This document shows, in pieces, positions 27,144-34,326 of a DNA stretch of 34,326 bases. Both the position numbers and the translations under genes were made by a program. Under the pieces are notes generated by a model. The model saw only the letters and a program-made list of their open reading frames with translations, did no database searches and was not told the DNA's origin. This stretch comes from Rubellimicrobium thermophilum DSM 16684 (GTDB lineage: Bacteria > Pseudomonadota > Alphaproteobacteria > Rhodobacterales > Rhodobacteraceae). The first letter of the stretch is position 1; each line of letters opens with the position of its first letter. Location of the stretch: positions 1 to 34,326 of the forward strand of contig NZ_KE557326.1 of NCBI RefSeq assembly GCF_000442315.1, given 5' to 3'.

Positions 27144-28319
27144 ATGCCCCTGACCCGCACTGCCGCCACCTTCGCGCCCCCCGTCATGGAGGCGCGACGC
27201 TGGCTCGACGGCGTGACCTTTCCGCCGAACCGTCCGCTGCTCAACGTCTCGCAGGCTGCGCCCGTCGATCCCCCGCCCGCCCCGCTGCGCGAGGCCATGG
27301 CGGAATTCGTGACGGCCGAGGCCGACACCCATCTCTACGGGCCCGTCCTCGGCCTGCCTGCGCTGCGCGAGGAGATCGCCGCATGCTGGTCGACAGCCTA
27401 TGGCGGAACGGTCCGGCCCGATCAGGTGGCCATCACGGCAGGCTGCAATCAGGCCTACTGCGCCGCCCTGGCCACGCTCTGCAGCGAAGGGGATGAGGTC
27501 ATCCTGCCGGTCCCGTGGTATTTCAACCACCGCATGTGGCACGACATGAACGGCATCGTCACCGTGCCCTTGCCCACGGATGACGATCTGCTGCCCGATC
27601 CCGAGCGCGCCGCAACCCTGATCACGGGTCGCACGCGGGCCATTGTCCTCGTCTCGCCGAACAATCCCGGCGGCGTCGAGTATCCCGCGGCCCTCGTGGC
27701 AGCCTTCCGCGACCTCTGCCGCGCCCGCGGCCTCGCCCTCATCCTCGACGAAACCTATCGCGACTTCGACGCCCGCGAGGGATCCCCCCATGATCTGTTC
27801 GCCGATCCCGACTGGGACGGAACGCTGATCCAGCTCTATTCCTTCTCCAAGGCCTATCGCCTCACGGGGCACAGGACGGGGGCCATGATCGCCTCGCCAG
27901 GCCGCCTCGCAGAGGCCGAGAAGTTCCTGGACACGGTGGCGATCTGCGCCCCTCAGCTCGGCCAGAAGGCGGCCCTGTGGGGGATGCGGCATCTTTCCGA
28001 ATGGGTCGCCGGAGAGCGGCGGGAGATCCTCGACCGCCGGGCCGCCCTGACGGAGGGTTTCCCCCGGCTCGCCGCGAAGGGCTGGCGCCTGCGGGGATGC
28101 GGCGCCTATTTCGCCTGGGCCGAACATCCCTTCGCAGAGCGCTCCGACGCGCTGGCCCGCCGCCTCGTGCAGGAGGCAGGGGTGCTGCTGCTGCCGGGCA
28201 CGATGTTCGCCCCCGAGGGAGACCCCCGCGGCGAAAGGGGACTGCGCATCGCCTTTGCTAATGTGGACCGGGACGGCATCGGAGCGCTTCTGGAGCGGCT
28301 CGCCGCCGTCAGTCCCTGA
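27144..28319 (+). CDS. PLP-dependent class I/II aminotransferase
   Basis: 391 residues, fold type I. VLGLPALREEIAACW, the glycine-rich cofactor loop ITAGCNQAYCAAL, VSPNNPGGVEYP and LILDETYRDF come in family order. The PLP-binding Lys is residue 236 in YSFSKAYRLTGHRTG, and the carboxylate-binding Arg is in GLRIAFANVD near the C-terminus. The amino-acid substrate cannot be fixed: aspartate-, aromatic- and kynurenine-type relatives share these features. The start ATG at 27144 lies 69 bases after gpt. The gene may be the last of the fabI transcript, since a new promoter begins just after its stop. Confidence 0.92.
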   Translation: MPLTRTAATFAPPVMEARRWLDGVTFPPNRPLLNVSQAAPVDPPPAPLREAMAEFVTAEADTHLYGPVLGLPALREEIAACWSTAYGGTVRPDQVAITAGCNQAYCAALATLCSEGDEVILPVPWYFNHRMWHDMNGIVTVPLPTDDDLLPDPERAATLITGRTRAIVLVSPNNPGGVEYPAALVAAFRDLCRARGLALILDETYRDFDAREGSPHDLFADPDWDGTLIQLYSFSKAYRLTGHRTGAMIASPGRLAEAEKFLDTVAICAPQLGQKAALWGMRHLSEWVAGERREILDRRAALTEGFPRLAAKGWRLRGCGAYFAWAEHPFAERSDALARRLVQEAGVLLLPGTMFAPEGDPRGERGLRIAFANVDRDGIGALLERLAAVSP

Positions 28320-28322
28320 TGC

Positions 28323-28351
28323 TTGCACGGGGGGGCACACCCGCCTAGACA
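28323..28351 (+). promoter_or_regulatory. Promoter of the ppiD-trpE operon
   Basis: TTGCAC (28323-28328), a 17-base spacer and TAGACA (28346-28351), 58 bases before the ppiD start. The spacer contains a seven-base G run; if that run is misread, as such runs are elsewhere here, the spacing changes. Confidence 0.4.
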
Positions 28352-28409
28352 GGGCGCCGCGCCCCGGCAGCGGGGTTCGGACAGGGAACCGCGCAGGGGA
28401 AGGCAACGC

Positions 28410-30276
28410 ATGGCAATGGCGCGCAATACGGGCTACCGGGCGGTGCTGTGGGTCCTTCTGGGCCTCCTCATCATCGGCCTCGGCGGATGGTTCACCGGAT
28501 CGCCGGGCGGCGCCCGGACCACGCGAATCGGCCTGGTGGACGGGCTCGAGATCCCCGTACAGAGCTATGCCGCCGCCCTGCGAAACCGGATGAACGCCCT
28601 GAGCCAGCAGACCGGAAGCCCGATCACGATGGAACAGGCGCAGGCGCTGGGCCTCGACCGGATGGTGCTGGCCGAACTCGTCTCGCAGCGTGTCCTGGAT
28701 GCCGAGACCTACCGGCTCGGCCTGTCCCGTGGGCGATGCCAGGGTGGCCGAGGCCGTCCGCGCCCTGCCTGCCTTCCAGGGACTCGACGGACAGTTCGAC
28801 CGCGCCCTCTACCGCGAACAGCTGCGGCGCAACAGCCTGACCGAGACGGAATTCGAGACCGGCCCCCTGCGCGAGGATTCTGCCCGCGCCATCCTGCAGG
28901 CCGCCCTCATCGGCGGAGTGCCCGAGCCGCTGGTCTATCCCGAAACCCTGGCCGCCTGGTCCGGCGAGCGGCGCAGCGTCACCTGGGCCGAGATCGGCCC
29001 CGAAATGGTCGCCGAAGCCCTGCCGGAACCGACCGAAGAGGATCTGCGCGCCTTCTGGGAGGCCCACCCCGACCGTTTCACCGCGCCCGAAACACGGGCC
29101 ATCGCCTATGCCTGGGTCACGCCGGCCATGCTCGCCCCGGAGATGACTGTCCCGGAAGAGACCCTGCGCGAGGCCTATGATCGGCGGAGCGACGAATTCA
29201 TCCAACCCGAACGGCGCCTGGTCGAGCGGCTGGTCTACCCCTCTGACGGGGAAGCCGAGGCGGCGCGAACCCGCCTCGATGCCGGAGAGGCCAGCTTCGA
29301 GGACCTCACCGCCGAACGGGGGCTGCGCCTGTCGGATATCGATCTGGGCGATGTGACGCGCGAGGATCTGGGCCCGGCCGCCGAAGCCGTCTTCGCCGCC
29401 CCGGCCGGCAGCGTGGTGGGGCCCGTCGAGACCGAACTCGGCCCCGCACTGTTCCGCATCAATGCCGTCCTTGCCGCACAGGAAACAACCTTCGAACAGG
29501 CGGCGCCCGAACTGCGCGAGGAGCTGGCCTTCGAACAGGCCGCACGAATCATCGCCGAGGAAATTCCCCGCATCGAGGATCTGATCGCCGGAGGCGCCGA
29601 TATCGAGGATCTGGCCGCGCAGACCGCCCTTGAAGCCGGGCAGATCGACTGGACGGCCGACAACGATACCGGCATCGCCGCCTACGCCCCCTTCCGCGAG
29701 GCCGCCGCCGCCCTCCAGGAAGGCGACTTTCCGCGGCTCGTCGAACTGGGCGATGGCGGCGTGGCGGTGCTGCGGCTCGACGGCATCACCGCCCCCGCCG
29801 TGATCCCCTTCGAGGAGGCCCGTGCAGAGGTCGAGTCGGCCTGGCGCTCCGAAAGGCTGGCGGAGGCGACCCTCGCCCGCGCCGAAGAGGCGGCAGCAGC
29901 CATCGCGGCCGGCGCCTCCTTCGAGGATCAGGGCCTGTCGCCGCGCAGCGAACCCCCCCTCGTGCGCCGTGACTTCGTCGCCGGAACGCCGCCGGATTTC
30001 GTGACCACAGCCTTTGCGATGGCCGCCGGCGAGGCCCGCGCCCTGCCCGTGGGAGAGGCCGCCTTGGTCCTTCGGCTCGATGCGGTAGAGCCCCCAGCCG
30101 CAGACGACCCTGCCCTCATCGCCCAGCGCGAGGCGATTGCCGACCGGATCCGCGGCACGATGGCGCAGGAAATCGTCGACGCCTTTGCGCGGCAGCGGCA
30201 GCTCGACCTCCAGCGGGACGGGGCGATCACGCTTGATGACGCCACCATCGCCGCGGTCAATGCACAGATCCAGTGA
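28410..30276 (+). CDS. ppiD: Peptidyl-prolyl isomerase PpiD/SurA-like (frameshifted)
   Basis: About 621 residues if the CCC at 28726-28728 is shortened by one; the seam then reads YRLGLSVGDARVAEAVR. One membrane helix (about residues 10-27, VLWVLLGLLIIGLGGWF) anchors the protein and the rest is periplasmic. A SurA-N-like helical region spans about 40-240 (MEQAQALGLDRMVLAELVSQ, FRDALYREQL-type helices). A PpiC-type domain lies at about 265-355 (RRLVERLVYPSDGEAEAARTRL and ASFEDLTAERGL) but lacks most active-site residues. A long helical tail follows. In the family it acts as a chaperone at the SecYEG exit. SD GGGGAAGG precedes ATG at 28410. trpE starts nine bases after the stop. Confidence 0.88.
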
Positions 30277-30285
30277 GACCCCGCC

Positions 30286-31796
30286 ATGGCGCTGAGCCCC
30301 GATTTCGAAAGCTTCCGCGCCGGCTTCGAGTCCGGAAACAATCAGATCGTCTGGACGCGCCTGCCGGCCGATCTCGATACCCCGGTCTCGGCGATGCTCA
30401 AACTCGCCGGGGCGCAGCGCCATGCCTTCATGCTCGAGAGCGTGACGGGCGGCGAGGTGCGGGGGCGCTACTCGATCATCGGAATGAACCCCGACCTCGT
30501 CTGGGAATGCCGCGGCACAAGCTCGCGCGTCAATCGCGCGGCCCGCTGGGACGATGACGCCTGGGAGGATCTGCCGGGGCACCCCCTCGACGCGCTGCGC
30601 GCGCTGCTGAACGAAAGCCGGATCGCCCTGCCCCCGGACCTGCCCCCCGCCTCGGCAGGCCTGTTCGGCTATCTCGGCTACGACATGGTGCGCCTTGTCG
30701 AGAATCTGCCCGACAACCGGCCGGACCCCCTCGGCCTGCCCGATGCGGTGCTGCTGCGCCCGACGGTCGTTGCGGTGCTGGACGGCGTGAAGGGGGATGT
30801 CATCCTCGTGGCGCCGGCCTGGGCGCGATCCGGCCTGTCCGCCCGGGCCGCCTACGCGCAGGCGGCCGAACGGGTCATGGATGCGCGCGCCGCCCTCGAA
30901 CGCGGGATGCCGCCCGTGCCGCGCAGCTATGGCGAACCCCGCCCAGCGCCCCCGCCCGTGTCGAACTTCACCAAGGCCGGCTTCATCGCCGCCGTCGAAC
31001 GGGCCAAGGAATACATCCGCGCCGGCGACATCTTCCAGGTCGTGCCTGCGCAGCGCTGGACCCAGACCTTCCGCGAGCCGCCCTTCGCCCTCTACCGCTC
31101 GCTCCGCCGCACGAACCCGTCCCCTTCATGTTCTTCTTCAATTTCGGGGAATTCCAGGTGATCGGCGCCAGCCCCGAGATCCTGGTCCGCGTCATGGGCG
31201 GCGAAGTGACGATCCGCCCCATCGCCGGCACGCGCCCCCGCGGCGCCACGCCCGAAGAGGACCGCGCCAACGAACAGGACCTTCTGGCCGACCAGAAGGA
31301 GCGCGCGGAGCATCTGATGCTGCTCGACCTCGGCCGCAATGATGTGGGGCGCGTCGCCGAAACGGGCACCGTGCGGCCCACCGAGACCTTCGTGATCGAG
31401 CGCTACTCCCACGTCATGCATATCGTGAGCAATGTCACGGGACGGCTGCGGGCAGGAGAGGACGCGCTGTCGGCGCTGATGGCGGGCATGCCCGCCGGCA
31501 CCGTCAGCGGCGCACCCAAGGTGCGCGCGATGCAGATCATCGACGAACTCGAACCCGAGAAGCGGGGAATCTACGGGGGCGGCGTCGGCTACTTCTCCGC
31601 CGGGGGGGACATGGACATGTGCATCGCCCTGCGCACCGCCGTCCTGGTCGGCGACAGGCTGCATATCCAGGCGGGGGCGGGCATCGTCCAGGACAGCGAC
31701 CCGGAAAAGGAATGGGAGGAGACGGTCCACAAGTCCAACGCGATCCGCCGCGCCGCCGAAGAGGCAGCACGTTTTGCCGGCGAATCGAATCGGTAG
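30286..31796 (+). CDS. trpE: Anthranilate synthase component I (frameshifted)
   Basis: About 503 residues, the normal size, if one C is added to the C4 at 31121-31124. The seam then reads [18 protein letters not shown], as in TrpE. The feedback site LES is visible in [19 protein letters not shown]. The chorismate-binding half carries [56 protein letters not shown] and [16 protein letters not shown]. It makes anthranilate from chorismate, with an amidotransferase (TrpG) supplying ammonia. Family members elsewhere in Rhodobacterales are followed by trpG-trpD-trpC; here the next gene is convergent dusA, so those genes must be elsewhere. No leader peptide or attenuator is seen upstream; transcription seems to come through ppiD. 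Confidence 0.95.
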
Positions 31797-31827
31797 GGCA
31801 TGGATCATCATCATGCCCCGCATGATG
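31796..31827 (+). terminator. Overlapping hairpins after trpE
   Basis: Starting in the TAG stop codon, GGGCATG (31796-31802) pairs with CATGCCC (31812-31818). An alternative stem, CATCATGC (31809-31816) with GCATGATG (31820-31827), overlaps the first and cannot coexist with it. ATGCCC (31825-31830) can also close on GGGCAT (31796-31801). It sits between convergent genes, so it is probably a terminator of trpE transcription. Confidence 0.45.
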
Positions 31828-31838
31828 CCCTGTCAGGG

Positions 31839-31854
31839 TTAAGATCCGGTTAAC
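31839..31854. promoter_or_regulatory. Perfect CtrA-type box TTAA-N7-TTAAC
   Basis: TTAA at 31839-31842, spacer GATCCGG, TTAAC at 31850-31854. This is the full consensus for the cell-cycle/motility regulator CtrA of alphaproteobacteria. It is 42 bases past the trpE stop and 24 bases past the end of the convergent dusA gene, so no obvious promoter is nearby. Such a site is unexpected by chance in DNA this GC-rich. Confidence 0.4.
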
Positions 31855-31878
31855 GGCATCGGCCGGCAGGGGCCGGTT

Positions 31879-32880
31879 TCACGCGGCCGCCCGTTCGGCC
31901 TCCATGGCCGCGAGCGCCGCCTCCACCAGCTCGGGCCCGGCGGCAGGACGATGGGCCTGTTCCGACAGAAGACGGCGCCAGATCCGCGCACCCGGCCGCC
32001 CGGCAAAGAGGCCGAGCATGTGGCGCGTGACCTGATGCAGCCGCCCCCCCGCGGCACAATGTGCCTCCAGATAGGGCAGCATGGCGCGGGCTGCCTCCTC
32101 CGGTGCGGCATGGGGCGGCGCCTCGGCCCAGAGATGGTCGGCCGCGCCGAGAATGTCCCAGGGCCGGTGATAGGCCGCGCGTCCCACCATCGCGCCGTCG
32201 AACCCCTGCGCCAGTGCGGCGCGCACCGCATCGAGGTCCTGCAACCCGCCATTGAGCGACAGATGCAAGGCGGAAAAGCGGTCCTTCATGCGCCGGGCCA
32301 GGGGGTAGTCGAGCGGCGGCACCTCGCGGTTCTCCCTGGGCGACAGGCCCTGGAGCCAGGCCTTGCGCGCATGGATGATGACGCGACGCACCCCCGCGCG
32401 GGCAATGGCCTCGAGAAAGCGCGGCAACGCCTCCTCGGGGTCCTGATCGTCCACGCCGAGGCGGCATTTGACGGTGATCTCGGCGTCGGCGGCATCCTGC
32501 ATGGCGCGGACGCAATCGGCCACCAGCGCCGGCTGGCGCATCAGCACGGCACCGAAACATCCCGACTGGACACGATCCGAGGGACAGCCGCAGTTGAGAT
32601 TGACCTCGCGATAGCCGAAGGCTGCGCCGATCCGTGCCGCCTGCGCCAGTTCTGCCGGATCGGAGCCCCCGAGCTGGAGCGCGGTGCGCGCATCGGGCGG
32701 GGGACCCAGAAGGCGGTCGCGGTCGCCATGAAGGATGGCCGGGGCCGTGACCATCTCGGTATAGAGCAGCGCGTGACGGGACAGCGCGCGGTGGAAGGCG
32801 CGGCAGTGGCGGTCCGTCCAGTCCATCATCGGGGCGACGGACAGGCGGGCGGCAGAGGCGAGGGTGTCGCTGTCGGCCAT
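31879..32880 (-). CDS. dusA: tRNA-dihydrouridine synthase DusA
   Basis: 333 residues. VAPMMDWTDRHCR is the FMN-barrel N-terminus, and LNCGCPSDRVQSGCFGAVLM carries the catalytic cysteine region; DusA normally has CPSDRVQSGRFG at this place, so it fits DusA rather than DusB/C. KCRLGVDDQDPEEALPRFLE and VIIHARKAWLQGLSP are other DusA signatures. It reduces U20/U20a in tRNA D-loops using NADPH and FMN. Start ATG at 32880 follows AGGAAA. It is convergent with trpE. The 205-base gap to the next gene (32881-33085) shows no clear gene or terminator. Confidence 0.95.
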   Translation of the reverse strand: MADSDTLASAARLSVAPMMDWTDRHCRAFHRALSRHALLYTEMVTAPAILHGDRDRLLGPPPDARTALQLGGSDPAELAQAARIGAAFGYREVNLNCGCPSDRVQSGCFGAVLMRQPALVADCVRAMQDAADAEITVKCRLGVDDQDPEEALPRFLEAIARAGVRRVIIHARKAWLQGLSPRENREVPPLDYPLARRMKDRFSALHLSLNGGLQDLDAVRAALAQGFDGAMVGRAAYHRPWDILGAADHLWAEAPPHAAPEEAARAMLPYLEAHCAAGGRLHQVTRHMLGLFAGRPGARIWRRLLSEQAHRPAAGPELVEAALAAMEAERAAA

Positions 32881-33085
32881 GCGGGTTTCCTGTCTGCGAC
32901 CGGACAAGGGTAAGGCCCTCATGTGGTCCGCCAGGCGGGAAGATGCAAGCCGCGCCCCCGCGGCCGGCTGCCGGGCTGTCAGCGGCGAGAGGGCCCGTCG
33001 ATCATGGAGAATGGCGTGGCAGAGACGGGTCTGATCATCGGGCAGTCCCCGCGGGTCAGCCGGCGATCCGCTTCTCCGACGTCCC

Positions 33086-34326
33086 CTATCCAGACCGTGC
33101 GAGATGGCGACATGCGCGCACGGTCTGGGCCATGACGGTCAGTGTGGTGCCCGACACGCCGCTGCCCGCAAAGGCGCTGGCATCGGTGACATAGAGATTG
33201 AGAACATCCCAGCACTGGCCCCAGCCGTTCAGGACCGAGTTCGCCGGATCCTCGCCCATCCGCGCCCCGCCGCTTTCATGGATGGCCGCTCCCATCACCA
33301 TCACGCGAGCGAAGAAACGCCGGAACAGAAACCGCGAAAGCGGATCGGCCTCTGGATAGGCCCCACGGCCCCATTCGCGAATCCCACGGGGACTTCCGAG
33401 AAATTCGACCTCTCCTCCGGCACCGTTAACGGTTTCGAGGAACGTCTCCTCCTGCCGCGCAAGCAGGTCCTTGTCCTCCGGCTGCATCCGGCAGACGATG
33501 TGCGGTATGGGAATTCCCCAGCGATCGGTCCGGCGGGAATCCAGTGTGATGCGATTGTCGGCATCGGGCTGCATCTGACCGAAGCCAAAGAACAGAAGCC
33601 GCGCCGGCTCGTCCTGGCCGACAGGGCTGCGCCCGATCATGCCCTGAAAGTCGAAATCTCCCCGCGCGGCCGGATTGCCCCGGGCATCGAAGCGGGGGAT
33701 GAAGACACCCCCCCTGAGGATCATAGAAAGGATCCGGCGGCTGGCTGTCATCCTCGAAATACCCTTTCACGGGGGGATAGATGCCCATGGCCAGCATGGG
33801 CAGTTGATCCATGAAGTAGCGCCCGAGCAGGCCCGATGAATTGCCGATTCCCCCCGGGTGGTCCGCACAAGCGGAGTTCAGCAGAAGACGGACAGTTTCG
33901 ACAGGCGAGGCGCAGACAACCACGTATCCGGCGCGCAGGACCGAGACTGCACCACTGTTGCGGTCGACGACCTCGACGCCGGTGGCCCGGCGCCCCTGCG
34001 TCAGGATCCGTCGGGCGATCGTATTGTAGCGGATCGTGAGGCGGCCGGTTTCCTTCGCGATGCGCAGCGGTCGCAGGACGCGTGTCGGCTCGGGCGCAAG
34101 CGATCGCCAGGCGATCACATGCCTCTCCGGCCAGCGGTCTTCAACGGCAGTCTTGAAATGCTGTTCGGCCGGGGTGAGCCGGGCCGGCCCCTTGTAGAAA
34201 CCGTCAGGCAGGGTTTCGAGGCCATCAGGATTGCCATAGAGCCCCAGACAGGCTTCGACCTCGTCATAATACGGGGCAAGATCGTCATAGGGGTTAGCGT
34301 CCGAGGAGCTGGTGTAATTTCATCGC
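33086..34326 (-). CDS. GMC family oxidoreductase, partial, frameshifted
   Basis: The gene runs off the right edge, so the N-terminal FAD-binding Rossmann motif is not in view. Two frames join if the C7 at 33708-33714 is shortened by one, giving YDPQGGVFIPRFDARGN. Visible parts are NPYDDLAPYYDEVEACLGLYG and GFYKGPARLTPAEQHF, then TIRYNTIARRILT, GVEVVDRNSGAV and VVVCASPVETVRLLLNS, and the C-terminal domain AIHESGGARMGEDP and NLYVTDASAFAGSG then TVMAQTVR, with the family His. A third one-base error near 34318-34320 (TTT) is suspected, since an in-frame TGA at 34320-34322 interrupts the continuation. The family oxidises alcohols or sugars with FAD; substrate unknown. Confidence 0.85.

Noticed and set aside
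30200..30290. Tryptophan attenuator before trpE
   Set aside because: Only nine bases separate ppiD from trpE, with no leader peptide rich in tryptophan codons and no terminator stem.
28624..30582. Minus-strand open frame of about 652 codons opposite ppiD and trpE
   Set aside because: Antisense to genes with recognised domains; glycine/aspartate-rich shadow product.
32923..33135. Short plus-strand frame of 70 codons between dusA and the GMC gene
   Set aside because: Arginine/proline-rich product without family features, overlapping the end of the GMC gene, no convincing start site.

Overview
The window is about 34.3 kb of GC-rich DNA with dense, mostly co-oriented housekeeping genes and short intergenic gaps. 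It looks like chromosome of an alphaproteobacterium, most likely of the Rhodobacter/Paracoccus group (Rhodobacterales). The reasons are gene order (rsmB - heparinase II/III - purH - lspA - lipoprotein - M16 - M16; dapB divergent from rbfA; double cold-shock protein next to DUF192; ppiD - trpE), a 41-residue L36 of the YkgO type, DUF1674 and DUF3775 proteins, and a MutL carrying its own endonuclease motif. I see no insertion sequence, prophage, CRISPR array, toxin-antitoxin pair or defence island.

Layout. 1-379: no supported gene, lower GC, ending in a C-rich repeat. 380-5319: N-formylglutamate amidohydrolase-like gene (minus), tRNA-Val(GAC), rpmJ, an exported protein with three PPC-like repeats (plus), then a periplasmic pseudo-caspase/peptidoglycan-binding protein and a DUF3775 gene (both minus). 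5561-6169: an ECF sigma factor (plus). 6222-16477: a long minus-strand block that reads, in its own direction, rsmB, heparinase, purH, lspA, a small lipoprotein, two M16 peptidases and mutL; several neighbours overlap by 4 bases, so most are probably co-transcribed. 16613-24964: DUF1674 (plus), dapB (minus), then plus-strand rbfA, exported phosphodiester glycosidase, truB, mobA, GNAT and a GH42 beta-galactosidase, followed by minus-strand DUF192, cold-shock protein and pdxH. 25118-31796: plus-strand fabI, LysE-type exporter, gpt, aminotransferase, ppiD, trpE. 31879-34326: minus-strand dusA and a GMC oxidoreductase cut by the right edge.

How the genes work together. Most serve basic metabolism and macromolecule synthesis: purines (purH, gpt), lysine/cell wall (dapB), tryptophan (trpE), PLP (pdxH), fatty acids (fabI), molybdenum cofactor (mobA), ribosome and tRNA maturation (rsmB, rbfA, truB, dusA, rpmJ), envelope quality control (lspA, ppiD, M16 pair) and mismatch repair (mutL).

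The strongest unusual signal is technical. At least eight genes, among them purH, rsmB, fabI, trpE and mobA, are broken by single-base frameshifts, and in nearly all cases the break lies in a short homopolymer and one base restores a full-length family member. This fits uncorrected sequencing or assembly errors far better than gene decay. Joined coordinates are given for those genes. I did not find a convincing new biological system. The most interesting biological leads are the pseudo-caspase with TPR-like and peptidoglycan-binding repeats, a perfect CtrA-type box between trpE and dusA, a probably leaderless rbfA mRNA, and symmetric GGAAC elements upstream of an ECF sigma gene that lacks a neighbouring anti-sigma gene.
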